64,000 bases of DNA from Rhynchopus sp. YZ270_cl-10 (GCA_964035575.1 OZ037880.1:806001-870000), one strand, 5' to 3'. Shown: positions 50,121-60,533, counted from the first letter of the stretch. A program made the numbers and translations. The notes: generated by a model not told the origin, from the letters alone.

Positions 50121-50448
50121 CCAAATGTCCGTGACGTCAACTAGCCTATATTTACTGGTGTTCTTCATAAAACCCCCCAAAAAAACAACCCCTGTACGGG
50201 TTGCTGGTTGGCTAAGGGTTAAATACAACAGCCTTCTCGTGACAGTGTACCTTGGTGGCCCAACAAACCTTTTTTACTGTAGACCTTGCCGCTAATTACG
50301 ACCACTTTTTTGGCGGGGCTGAAAATACGGCGTCAGTGTTCACCATAAAATTTGCCGGTCGTAATATGTCTGCAAGTACTATATGTACGCGGTCGGTATA
50401 CATCTTTGAAGAGGGAAAAGAGGAAAAAGAGGAAAAATCGGGTGTGAC

Positions 50449-50525
50449 TTGAAGTACAAAGCCCTCTGACTCTGTACCTTGGTGCGTGACCAGTACCCGG
50501 GGGTGGACCCGCACCATGTTTCAGT
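50449..50525 (+). repeat. Stem-loop repeat, GTACA family
   Basis: CTTGAAGTACAAAGCCCTCT, GACTCTGTACCTTGGTGCG, then CCCGGGGGTGGACC and CACCATG. GTACA pairs with TGTAC, one pair longer than other copies. A shorter copy is at 50219-50255. Confidence 0.6.
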
Positions 50526-50552
50526 CGAAAAATAAAGAAAAAAATTTTCGAA

Positions 50553-50578
50553 GATGCGTTGTGTCTCTCGCACGTATC
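50553..50578 (+). repeat. GATG...CATC hairpin: stem GTG/CAC
   Basis: GATGCGTTGTG, loop TCTCTCG, CACGTATC, then AAAA. GATGCG faces CGTATC at the outside. Confidence 0.5.
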
Positions 50579-50968
50579 AAAACGACTCCCGGAACAGAAA
50601 GCAAGACAAGGCGTGGGCAACACACCACTCAGTTGCCCCTTAAACCTCAAAGAGCAACTGAAAGTAACACTGCAACTCAATGAAAAGAAAAAAGAAGAAA
50701 AAAAAAAAGCGAATTGTCAATTTTACGTGTCATATTTTATCAGAGGATTTTCGGGAACGGGGGAGAGGTTTTTTTCTTCTTCGTTATTTTTCGTTTTTCC
50801 TGTAATCTACGATAAAGGGCGAGCGTGCCCGCTGACTGCCGGTAATTTTTCGACAGCCGCCACTGGCACTGCCACCCACTTTCTTTGTTTTGAGATTTTT
50901 TTTTTGTAGTATCGATCTCCTGTCCGAGGGGGTTTGTCTATTTTTACCCCCCTTTCGTTTTTTCTTTT

Positions 50969-51065
50969 CCACCTGATTTTCACCCCGCATATAGGCGCGT
51001 ACAGGCCACGTACAGGCGTGTATACGGTCCTATACGCGCCTCTCCGCGGGGTAAAAATCAGGTAG
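50969..51065. mobile_element. Foldback element CCACCTGATTT, copy 4 (97 bp)
   Basis: Left end CCACCTGATTTTCACCCCGC, right end GCGGGGTAAAAATCAGGTAG. TTTT flanks both ends, uninformative in this context. The core has GGCGCGTACAGGCCACG. Confidence 0.75.
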
Positions 51066-51197
51066 ATTTTTTTGAAAATTTGTTATTTGAAAACTTGGAA
51101 CGGAATGGAGGAATATACACCTTGGTTGAGACATCTTTATTTTAGCACTTCCCGAAGGGGGAGGGACCTTGATGGAACAACCTCTTTATGCATTATA

Positions 51198-51299
51198 CAG
51201 TACTCCAAACAAAATGGTGTCCAAATAAGTTTGGCGGATTTAGGGATTTTTGGAGTAATTTGGCTACTTCTTTGGACGCCAAACATATTTGGAATACTG
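51198..51299. mobile_element. Tc1/mariner-type MITE (102 bp), different family
   Basis: TA flanks both ends (51196-51197 and 51300-51301). The left end is CAGTACTCCAAACAAAATGG and the inward right end is CAGTATTCCAAATATGTTTG. The inner TTTGGCGGATTTAGGG resembles, in inverse, 60712-60745. Confidence 0.72.
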
Positions 51300-51910
51300 T
51301 ACATCATTTAAGGATGAAAGAGATGATACTCGTACACAAAAAGGTGCTTCAACATATTAGTGTGGCACGTTGCCCAGCTTTTTCATGTACTTTTAAACTA
51401 CATAATAACTACATGAATCAGACGTTTTTTTGGGCACGTGCCACACCATATGCATTCAATTGATAGCAGAGGAGGAGGGGATCAACAAAAATGTTCTCAC
51501 AAATAAAAAAGACTCTGGGACACAAAAAAACGGGAACCCATATGAACGAAGAAACCTAACTTGGCGTGCATCGTATATTTTAACTAAGGCGGTGATTGAG
51601 GAGAGGGAGGAGGAGAGGGGGGAGGGGGACGTTATTATAGGGAACTAAAGTATTCCTTATTGGTTCGTTTGTTTGTTTGTTTTTTTTTTGTGTTTTTATG
51701 TTGTGAAATACTGATACAGACTTGCGCAGAAGACACCAAACAAAAGTGTTTCCCGTTCCTAGGAATGCGATGATGAATGAAGTAGATGGGGAGAGGGGAG
51801 TGGGGAGTGGGGAGAAGGGAGAGTGGGGGGGAAATTGTTTCATATACTAACTATTCTACTGAATAGAAGGTATAACAGGGTGCACTGAATGTACCCAAAC
51901 TGGGGAGTGG

Positions 51911-52250
51911 GGGGAACACAATATCTCTCTCTCTGTCCTACAGTAGACTACCTCACCCTCTCTTAGGGATTTAGATGAACATCCTTACAGGCGGCACATC
52001 ATAACCCCAAGGTGTCTGACAGTTGGTCGCTGTTTCATGCTCCAGCATGGGGAAGCCACTGGCACGGCATTTATATACCCTAGCCAGGGGTTTGGTTAAC
52101 TTGCATTTAGAGGCAGGGGCGTTTACCTCCCTGAGGACAGTACAGAATGGTCCCGCATACCCCTCCAACCAAAGGGGAATACAGATGGCACACTTCATCC
52201 CTCCGTGAGTGTGGCAAGGCATAGTTAACCCCCTTGGTCTGACCCAGACA
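51911..52250. repeat. 200-bp dispersed repeat, copy 2
   Basis: Matches 31855-32040, but between CCCTAGCCA and CCCCTTGGTCTGACCC it carries an extra segment of about 140 bp (52085-52224) absent from copy 1, so one copy gained or the other lost that piece. Confidence 0.75.
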
Positions 52251-52315
52251 CATAAAAAGAAAAAGGCTAGTAAACATAACAGCTAAAAAAATAAATTAAA
52301 GAAAAAGGTTGACAG

Positions 52316-52346
52316 AATGAATATGCCCCCCCCGCGTGCATATGCG
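52316..52346 (+). repeat. GATG...CATC hairpin: stem ATATGC/GCATAT
   Basis: GAATGA, ATATGC, loop CCCCCCCCGCGT, GCATAT, then GCGAAAAA. A 6-bp stem. The outer CATC arm is lost. Confidence 0.55.
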
Positions 52347-52857
52347 AAAAATAAAGCTTTTGTGTGAGACTCACCTCAACCCTTCGTTGTCTAATTGGTG
52401 TATTGGTTGTTCACCTCGCTTTGTCGGCTGTGGGATAACGGACCTAAAAGATCACTGTCTCTCTAACACTCACTGAAATCATTCTGAATCAAGTTTTCTG
52501 ATAATGTATTTTTCCCCTAGAAATTTGAAAGGAAAAAAAAATTGGACCTCAAAAATGGAGGAACATCGAATTTTAAAATATTCGAGAGGAAGTCAGCTCA
52601 AAAATTTTGGGGGGTTTTTTTTTGGATGAGGAAATTATTAGGAATGGGCTCTCTCTCCTCACTGACCCAATGTGTATTTTGCCTTTTTTTGGGGGGGGGA
52701 AATAAATATATCATCTAGCAGCACTTTCCTTTCCTGCAAAAAGAGAAAAAATGTGAGGAAAAAAAAAGATCAAAGATAAGTTAAAGCGGAATGACAAGAA
52801 ACGACTTTCCGTACATCGGGAGACGCAGGCGTTAACTGTTAACTATCAAAGAAAAGG

Positions 52858-52895
52858 TTTATAAGATGAACCTAAGCCTCTCGTGCTGCATCACT
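52858..52895 (+). repeat. Stem-loop repeat, intermediate between two families
   Basis: TTTATAAGATGAACCTAAGC, CTCTCGTGC, TGCATCACTT. It has the CTTAG-family left arm but the CCTCTCGTGC loop and GCATCA right arm of the GATG...CATC family, so the two may share an origin. Confidence 0.6.
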
Positions 52896-52972
52896 TAAAG
52901 CAGAGAGGGAAACCGCGTTATGAGACTGTTGCATTTTCCTTTCTCGGAAAGGATTTCATTCCTCACGGGAAC

Positions 52973-53010
<38 letters not shown>

Positions 53011-53625
53011 GATACGGTGAAATGAAATCGGTTAAATACAATAAAAGAGAAAGATGGAATGGCTTATGAGTAGCACACACATCGTTCAAAGACAAAACAA
53101 AAAAAAACAAAAAAAAATGGTATTCAGGGAAGAAACCTATTTCCAGATCAATTTTTTTTTTTTGATTTCAAACTACTACGGGAATAGCAGCCACAAAGAA
53201 AGAGGGGGGAAAAAATCATACGAGAAGAAAAGAAAGAAAACACACAGGGTCTTCCATCCTCATCTTCTCGAGCGCACACCCCCCATTAAACTCCTTCAAT
53301 GGGTGGGTGCTGTATTTTCAAAATAAAAAGAGGACAGGTTGGGCTCGTGGTCAGTGTTTCCGCTGTGAAGATATGACCCAAAAAAAATTCGAAAAATAAA
53401 ATCTGGATGGAGGTATTTTCCCGTTTTTCCCACGAAGATATCTTTCTGCATGGGGGAAAAATACAGAGGGGGGGAAGGAGGGGCAAGGAGTCGCGCACGT
53501 CTTATTCCCCTTCCTGTCATCATTGTGAAGAGGAAAAAGCGGGGTGAAGTTTCAGACAGTGCCCCAATTCCCTCAATCGACGCACCATGTGACGGACCGA
53601 ACGAGTGAGAATAAGGGATCGGCAA

Positions 53626-53805
53626 AAATTAAAAAAGTAGCGCACCGTGCGCCTGCGGCGCAGCCAAAAAAATTACGAGCGGTAGCCCACAGCTCTCTAC
53701 CATAGTTTGGCTGTAAAAAATGTTCGATTTTATGCCGCAATTTTTGAAATGCTGCGGACCGTGGCTTCGCCAGAAAAGTTTTGATGCCATGACTGCCGCT
53801 TCTTC
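53626..53805 (+). repeat. Double GCGTACCGTG repeat, copy 4
   Basis: GTAGCGCACCGTG with GCGCCTGCGGCGC, an inserted GAGCGGTAGCCCACAGCTCT segment also present in the two inverse copies, then GCTGCGGACCGTGGCTTCGCC and GCCATGACTGCCG. Confidence 0.7.
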
Positions 53806-54175
53806 TTGTATTGAAGGAAGGTTTCGTTACTAGAGAGAACCTAGTGCGGAAGGGCTTGACGTGGAAAAAAACATAAGAAAAACCAAAGTATTAGTTTAGT
53901 TATTGGTGTACGTTACTATCCCACGTCAGCACGTAATTGACGCGAAATGAACAAACTTTTTTACCCCTTTTTTGGACATATCTTCATATCTTCACAGTTT
54001 TGTGGGGGGAAAAAATTCCATGAAATGAACGGAATCCCTGCTCGTGGCACACATACTCTGGGGGGTTTTTGGGGGGAAAAAAAGAAAAAAATAAACGATG
54101 TCGTAATATATAGCAAAGTTAAGAATACCAGCGTCACCACAAGGAGACCTGCAACAAAGAAAGGAACACTTATAA

Positions 54176-54200
54176 GAATGTGCCCCACCGTGCACACATC
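54176..54200 (+). repeat. GATG...CATC hairpin: stem TGTGC/GCACA
   Basis: GAA, TGTGC, loop CCCACCGT, GCACA, CATC. Same stem sequence as 61179 with a different loop. Confidence 0.6.
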
Positions 54201-54360
54201 CTAGGTTGGTGTATCCCGAAGAGTGATCGAAAAATAAGATCACCCCCCGACTCTCGTTGCGACTCTCCTGGGGGAACAAAAAAAAGTGAAAAATAGAAAA
54301 AAACAAAGTAAACGAGATACGAGATAAGCACACACCCCACATTATCAAAAAAATAAAATT

Positions 54361-54417
54361 GGACTTGAAATACAAAAAGCCCTCTCGTGACAGTGTACCT
54401 TGGGTACATGACCGGAC
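54361..54417 (+). repeat. Stem-loop repeat, GTACA family
   Basis: GGACTTGAAATACAAAAAGC, CCTCTCGTGACAGTGTACC, TTGGGTACATGACCGG. Near-identical to the start of 57814-57900. Confidence 0.65.
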
Positions 54418-54832
54418 TTTAAAAAAAAATGGAAATGCTGATAATGTTGTATGGATGTGCAAAACACTTTCCAGGGGGAGGGCAACACTACGTCGCGCAT
54501 AACCCCCCCCCCCCCCCCCCCCTGAGGTATCCGAACATCCTGTGCACATCTCAGAAAAGGGTGAGGAATGTGTATGCCATGTCATGCCATTGTGTAGTTT
54601 TGGAATTTTTGAAAAAAAAATATAAAAAAGGAGGGAAAATATAAATAGATAGAATCATTGGTGTGATCACCAAACGGATTCTCCGTGGTTCCCCCGAAGG
54701 TGCTCCGCAAATCTTAATATAGCCCGAAACAGTTCTCCGTGGTTCCCCCGTGGGTTATCCGTGGGTTGTCCGTACCCCCTGAATCACACCATGGAATGCC
54801 CCTTTGTGCACACACGTCAATTTAAAAAAAAA

Positions 54833-54878
54833 AAGTGAAGTTGATAGTCCAAACACCTCTGGGACGCAGGCACTGACA
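54833..54878 (+). repeat. Stem-loop repeat, AGTGCAAACGCC family
   Basis: GTGAAGTTGATAGTCCAAAC, ACCTCTGGGACGCAGG, CACTGACAC. Near-identical to 37131-37176 (GTGAAGTTGATAGTGCAAAC, GCCTCTGGGACGCAGG, CACTGACAC); each follows a run of A. Confidence 0.6.
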
Positions 54879-55293
54879 CTCAATTTAAAGTGGGGACTGG
54901 CCTGACACAAAGAAAGAGAAAGTCATAAGGACGTACTATGCAACAAAAAGGGGGTTTTTTACCACACTACTTTCATTGTGTGGGCACGGTGTGATGCTTT
55001 GACCCCAAAACAAAAAAAAAAAAAATGATTTCACTTTTTGATTGTAATGGCATAATCGCCCCACCAAAGAGGCAGGTTTGTATTGCTCAAAACCTTGCCT
55101 TTTTTGAAAAGTGGGGCTGCTCACAGTCGGTGCGTCTCATCCAGGAAGAGTTTTTGTTTGTTAGACTTTGAGATCTGTATCAGATTTTTTTTTTTGTGAT
55201 ACTTTTTGTTGTAGTATTGCTGTGTTTCGACCTGGTACAGATCATGTTTTTGTTATTTTTCTCTACAAAAAAATGTGAATAAAAAAAGGAGGT

Positions 55294-56449
55294 TGGGGTG
55301 TTCCGGGGTATGGAATTTTAGCAATTTTCATTTTAATTCACAACTCTTCACAACTTTTCACAACTCTTCACAAAAATGTGTGTGTGAAGAGTTGTGAAAA
55401 GTTGTGAAGAGTTGTGAAGAGTTGTGACGTGGCGAAGTCTGGGTGGTGCCTGGGCGCCCAGGTACCCAGGTAGGTACAGGGCACCTTGTGGACGTTGTTT
55501 GGCAACACAGGAGGTTCTGTGTGCAAAAAGTGCCTAAAACGGTGTGGCTGACCCGACGATTTGGACCCTTTTGGGCAATTCTTGGGCCATGTGTTTTCAG
55601 GTGTGTTTTCAACTTTGTATCGGTTTGCATTTTGGGATCCGCCCGTGCAGTGGTGGGGTCGATGTTGAAAATTGGACAATTTTATGACCACTTAAATTTT
55701 GGAAAATATGAGCCTGGTAATTTATAGGTGCGGCCCATACCCAAGGGAGTTGACAGGTCTCGTGGGCCTTGGGAGCGTTGGAACCTTCTTTCCTCCTGGC
55801 ACCTCTGCGCGGAAGGTAGTCCCTGTATTTCCCTCTGACAAAAAACTGGGGACAGCAGCAAGGGATCACCCACTTTTCAAAGCGGGTGTCGTCGCACCTA
55901 GTTCAGTCTCCCGTTTTGACCCCAGCTCAGAGCAAGCAAAACAGGTCACCCCCTGGCATTTGTGGCACCAAAACTTTTCTGGCGAAGCCACGGTACGCAA
56001 CATTTCGGGTAGACCTGTGGGCTACCGCTCGTAACTTTTAGCTGCGCCGCAGGCGCACGGTACGCTACTTTTTATGAGTTGCGAACATGTTGAAAAAAAA
56101 AGGCAACAAACGAACTCGCCGCGGACTTCTGTCGTCCTCCTCCGCACAGGGGGTGGGGTGGTACGGTCAACTTGACCCACGGACCCACGCTAGCTGGCCC
56201 TCTGCACAGCACACTTGACCTTACCAGTCCTGCAAAAAACCCTGGAAAAAAAGCCCCCCTTTTTTCTCCAATTCACAACTCTTCACAACATCTGTGTTTT
56301 TTACCTCCAAAATTTCATTTCAATTCACAACTTTTCACAACTCTTCACAAAAAAATGGCAAATACTATGTTGTGAAAAGTTGTGAAAAGTTGTGAATACT
56401 TGTGAATACTTGTGAACATTGCCAAAATTCCATACCCCGGAACACCCCA
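55294..56449. mobile_element. TIR element TGGGGTGTTCC (1156 bp)
   Basis: The terminal inverted repeats agree at 35 of 37 positions, beginning TGGGGTGTTCCGGGGTATGG at both ends. GAGGT flanks both ends exactly (55289-55293 and 56450-56454; 6 bp, GAGGTT, if the first T is excluded). Just inside each end is a foldback made of TTCACAACT units in both orientations. The interior holds a part related to 57193-57795 and an inverse double GCGTACCGTG repeat. No transposase was seen and the superfamily is unclear. Confidence 0.8.
55963..56090 (-). repeat. Double GCGTACCGTG repeat, copy 5 (short)
   Basis: CTTTTCTGGCGAAGCCACGG, TACGCAACATTT, GCTACCGCTCG, GCGCACGGTACGCTAC. It lacks about 60 bp between the two boxes compared with 34262-34450. 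Confidence 0.7.
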
Positions 56450-57192
56450 GAGGTTTTGTTTCTAAAATAATTTTAAAAAAATCAATACAATAATCCTGAC
56501 CCTTTGTTGGGTAAGGTTATCCTGTCTAACGAAATAAAGCTTTCAAAAAAATTAAAAAAAATTAAAAAAGGCAGAAGTCATGCAGCTCCGGAATTATCCG
56601 GAATTGTGTTGAGGCGATCAGTTGCAACAACAACAACAACATCGACAAACAAAAATGCGTTATAACACCTCCAAGCAACAGTAGTAATCATAAGAAATCT
56701 AGTTTAAACAAGTTTTTTTTTTTTCGGTCCATCAAAGCTTGAAGGGTTGTTTTAACTGAATCCAAAAAAAAACAAAACTTTTGTTTGATTATAGACTACT
56801 ATCAGTAGATAGCAGCCACGATTTTTCTTCACATCCTTAAAAGAATGAATCCAAAAAACAAAAACAGAAAATGATCATAACATGAAGATTGTCGATTGTC
56901 ACACAACGAAGTTACATTAAATTCATAAAAAGGGGGAAAAGTCAGGGGGGGGGGGGGGGGGGAATGGCTCGGTTCATTGTTTGTAAGGGACGACCCCTCC
57001 CCATCAGATTCAAGGGATGGTCAAAGGGGAAAACCGTTCTGTCAAACTGATGTTTTGAGAGGCATTAGAGACATGTTCGATTCACCCCCCATCCCCTCAC
57101 ATCATCACAACTCCAAAAGGTAGAACGTAGAAGATAGAGTGTTCAAAAGCAATGCAAAAAAAATATAAAAAATATAAAAAAAAAGAGAAAAT

Positions 57193-57795
57193 TGGTGTGG
57201 CTGACCCTATGATTTTGGACCCTTTTGGGGCATTATTGGGCAATGTGGTTTTAGGTGTAATTTAACTGGCTTGATTTGCATTTTTAGGATCCGCCCGTGC
57301 AGTGGTGGGGTCGAAATTGAACAATTTTTTGACCACTTAAATTTTGGAAATATGAGCCCGGTCACTAATAGGTGGGGCCCATTTTCGGCCGGATATTGAC
57401 CTTTGTGGGCGACGATACTGTTCTGTGTGAGGTTAACTCCATTTTTGTCGGGATCAAAACGATACTTCTGCCGGGCACGCCTAATGCCCCTCGAGGTGAA
57501 CTGTCTGGCTCCTTGAAGCTAGGGACCCAATGTCCATCGGTTTTCCTCTTAAGGGGTCCCTTCCCAGGAAAAACCGATTGTGGCCACCGTGTTGTGAATC
57601 ATTACTAACCGAAAGGTCAGGACCACTCCAAATTTCCCTTCCAGTCGCTATGCAGAGGTGCCTCCGGGTCAGACCTAGCGTGAAAACCACCCCAAAAAAC
57701 CCCCGGTTAAAAAAAAATAAAAAAGGGACCCCCCTGAATTTAGACCCTTTTGATCCATTCTTTGGCCATCCAAAAGCACAAAATCAGCCACACCA
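57193..57795. mobile_element. TIR element TGGTGTGGCTGA (603 bp)
   Basis: TGGTGTGGCTGA at the left end and its exact inverse at the right. GAAAAT on the left and GAAAAG on the right suggest a 5-bp duplication. GGACCCTTTTG near the left end faces AGACCCTTTTG near the right in inverse. The left 190 bp matches 55549-55740 (GATCCGCCCGTGCAGTGGTG, GACCACTTAAATTTTGGAAA). Confidence 0.7.
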
Positions 57796-57813
57796 GAAAA
57801 GAAAAAAAAGTTT

Positions 57814-57900
57814 GACTTGAAATACAACAGCCCTCTCGTGACAGTGTACCTTGGGTACATGACTGGTGTACCTAGTGGACCCCAATCATGCAGTCCCACA
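57814..57900 (+). repeat. Stem-loop repeat, GTACA family
   Basis: GACTTGAAATACAACAGCCC, TCTCGTGACAGTGTACCTTG, GGTACATGACTGG, ending CAATCATGCAGTCC. It abuts the right end of the 57193 element and is followed at 57927 by a GATG...CATC hairpin. Confidence 0.65.
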
Positions 57901-57926
57901 AGGCGACGAAAAAAAAAAAAATTGTA

Positions 57927-57953
57927 GATGAATATGCCTCTCGTGCACACATC
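57927..57953 (+). repeat. GATG...CATC hairpin, typical copy
   Basis: GATGAA, TATGC, loop CTCTCGT, GCACA, CATC, then seven A. The outer GATG/CATC is perfect and the inner stem has one mismatch. Confidence 0.65.
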
Positions 57954-59324
57954 AAAAAAAGGGTAGGGGGGAGAGGGAGAGGGAGAGAAAATATCGATAA
58001 ACAAACGTCTTTAGAACATAGGAATCGGGATTCAGAAAAAAGAGGGGGGAAAGGGTTAGTAAGACGAACCTCAAGCACACAGCGTTTCGTCATCTTAAGT
58101 ATTTAATTTGCACAACACAAGAGGTTACACAGCACAGTGTCTGTGCAATTAACGTAGTTATAAATATGTTGAACCGGAAATTCGGCCCAAAAATTCCAAA
58201 TAGTCCCAACCTTTTTCCTGTTTGCCTGAGTCCAGGCCTCAACCGTGATGAGCCTATTTTCCGGGTTTCCCCGCCCTTTTCGCGTCTTTGTGTATTTTGT
58301 GTGATTTTTTGGCCTTTTTGCGCTTTGCGCCCGCCTCCCTGACAAATTTGGCAAGCGCGGTAAAAATTCGACCCAATTGAACACAATTTGGGTCATGTCT
58401 GAGTGATGGGTGGAGAGATTTTTAGACAAAACTACAGTAATGGGCTGAAAGCAAGACATAAACTGATATGATACACAAGCTCTGTGTGCAGTCAACGCCC
58501 CCGATCAACCAATAAAAAAGGGTGCGACTAGTTCCGAGACAACAGACTCAATCAGTGCGTCCCGCATCTCTTTGCGGGAATGGGCCAGCACACATTTGTA
58601 GGGCACGATGTCGTGGGGGGAGCAGCGGTGCGATCGCGCGGCTCCTGATGCCGGTGACGGATTTCGGTATTTGGAGAGTCCCTTAAAAAAATATCTCAGA
58701 AAAAAAACCCCAAGTACTGTTACTCCTGACCGGGAAAAGGTTGGACCGGGAAAAGTCCCAAATCCTCAAAAATACCAAAAAGTCCCAAACTTTTTCAGGT
58801 CCAACATTTTATAATTACGGTAATGAAGAAAAAGATGAATGTGGCATTAAACAAATTCACATACTTGCTACTTTAGAAAACGGTAAGCATTTAAGGGTAC
58901 TCCCTTCCCTTTTTTTTCCTCCTCTTCTTCCGAGGAATATGAGAGCATTTTAAAAAAGACCATAAAAATAAAACTGGGACAATTTGGGGAAAATCGGAAA
59001 GGGTATTTTTCTGCCCCAGCATTTTTATTTTTGTGGTAAAAGAAAATATACAGACTGCGCAGAGAGGGGAAAATGCTAAACTGTTTACCGTAAACCAAAA
59101 AGAGAGAAAAGTTTTTCTTTTTTTTTCTCTGAAAAAAAGATGCCTCACAGTGTTCAAAACCCATACAGACACACACATCTTTAAATTATCCAGAGGGGAG
59201 AGAAATATAAAAATTTTGTTTGATTATAGACTACTATCACTAGATAATAGCCACGGTTTTTCTTCACAGAATCCTTAAAAGAGCAAATAGAAGGAGTACG
59301 CTTTGCAGTAGAGAAGTATTGATT

Positions 59325-59942
59325 CAGTGTTTTTTTCTAAGGGGGTTGGAGGGGGGCACTTTACACCCCTGGGATTTTTTTTGGGGAAATACCGCCCCCC
59401 TCGAGGGGGGCGGTATTTTGGATTTTATTTTTTGGATTACTGTGGGTTTAAAGATCACCACAGGTGGTCTTTAACAACATTTTCAAACACCATGTCGCTC
59501 ACTCCGACCACTGCGCCGTCCGTCTACGCCCAGGACAGGCGTTTTTTGGTAGCAGTCAGCAAGTACTGCTGGCTAGAAGCCAACGCAGACGGGTACTATT
59601 GCACCCTCTGCCGCCGACACTACAACACTGGAGAGTGGGTATCAAGCCCAATGGACAACGTGCAGAGGCTGGACGAGAAAGCAGAGCGACACCACGTCAG
59701 CGTCGCCCACAGGAGAGCAACGATCCCAGCAACGATCCTCCTATGTCTTGATAAAGTACTCTTTCTTCCCTAAACAACCTTCACATACCCTCACAGACCA
59801 TGATATTCTGATGAGACCGAGTCCTCGTCGAGAAAGCTCGGAATACACCCAAAAATCCCTGAAAAACCACTTTTTCTGGGGGTAAAAAAAAAATTTACCG
59901 CCCCCCTCGAAATGAAAAACCCAAATCCTAGAAAAAACACTG
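59325..59942 (+). mobile_element. Deleted hAT-like element (618 bp)
   Basis: Left end CAGTGTTTTTTCTAAGG; inward right end CAGTGTTTTTTCTAGGA; 15 of the first 17 bases agree. The ends share CAGTGTT with the complete hAT element at 19136. TTGATT (left) and CTGATT (right) flank it, 5 of 6 identical. A 32-bp perfect palindrome (59387-59418, ACCGCCCCCC around TCGA) lies near the left end and half of it recurs near the right. It carries only the first part of a transposase-like frame. Confidence 0.72.
59492..59773 (+). pseudogene. N-terminal zinc-finger fragment of hAT-type transposase
   Basis: ATG 59492 to TAA 59773, 93 aa. VSKYCWLEANADGYYCTLCR, then a 30-residue gap and RHHVSVAHRRA, gives the pattern W...C-x2-C...H-x5-H of the zinc finger at the start of many hAT transposases and their domesticated relatives. 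The frame then runs out with no RNase H-like core. Its place inside hAT-like termini supports a deletion derivative, although a short DNA-binding product cannot be ruled out. Confidence 0.6.
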
Positions 59943-60498
59943 CTGATTACATTAAAAAAAAAGACAATCAAAAAGTGGAATTGCAATACATTACTTTTAT
60001 GGTACCCTCGGCATACGCCAGCCAGAGGGGGGGGGGTTGAGACAGGGTGAATATGTACAGAGGCACGCCCTGAAGAGAATACTTCCCTCAATACAACAAG
60101 AGCTCATCTGTATTGGGTCTGGTTCCCTCCCATTTTGTAGGTAGCGCTATCGGTACACATGTTACCTTGCACGTCGTCCCATAATATTTTAAGCGGAAAA
60201 AATACAAAATAAAAACAGGAAATTTGTGATGTACGAGGTGGAATTTGGGGGAGGGGGGGGGAGGAAAAAACAAGTTCAGAACTATTTAAAATAGTGGGGG
60301 GGAAAAGGGAATTTTTGGGGTCACATTTTTGTGCGGAATGGTGAAGTACCCGCAAAGACCCTCAAGTGACAGACCAGAACAAATCAAAATAGGGGAAATG
60401 GGGGCAAAAAAAAAAGACTTTTTGTGCAAGTATTGTCGAAAGCCAGAATCTGTCCGCCTCCGTGAGTATTGTGAGTGTAGCAAGGTTTTCACCCATTT

Positions 60499-60533
<35 letters not shown>

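Larger units (their letters stand above)
47600..50218. mobile_element. Non-autonomous piggyBac-like element with satellite core (2619 bp)
   Basis: Left end CCCTTAGCCAACCA (47600-47613). The right end is its exact inverse (50205-50218). The right flank is TTAA (50219-50222). The left flank is GTAA (47596-47599), one change from TTAA. CGCAATTGAAAGATTTTGAG near 47711 matches, in inverse, 17002-17030 of the smaller piggyBac-type element, linking the two. A second inverted pair lies inside (GGCTAGTTGACG at 48382 and CGTCAACTAGCC at about 50135) and brackets five satellite blocks. No transposase is present. Confidence 0.78.

Noticed and set aside
54660-54790. Small TIR element GGTGTGAT...ATCACACC
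   Set aside because: The inverted ends are only 8 bp, no target duplication was found and no second copy was seen.
55699-56034. 111-codon frame as a gene
   Set aside because: Lies wholly inside the 55294-56449 TIR element and ends in a double GCGTACCGTG repeat. No domain is visible.
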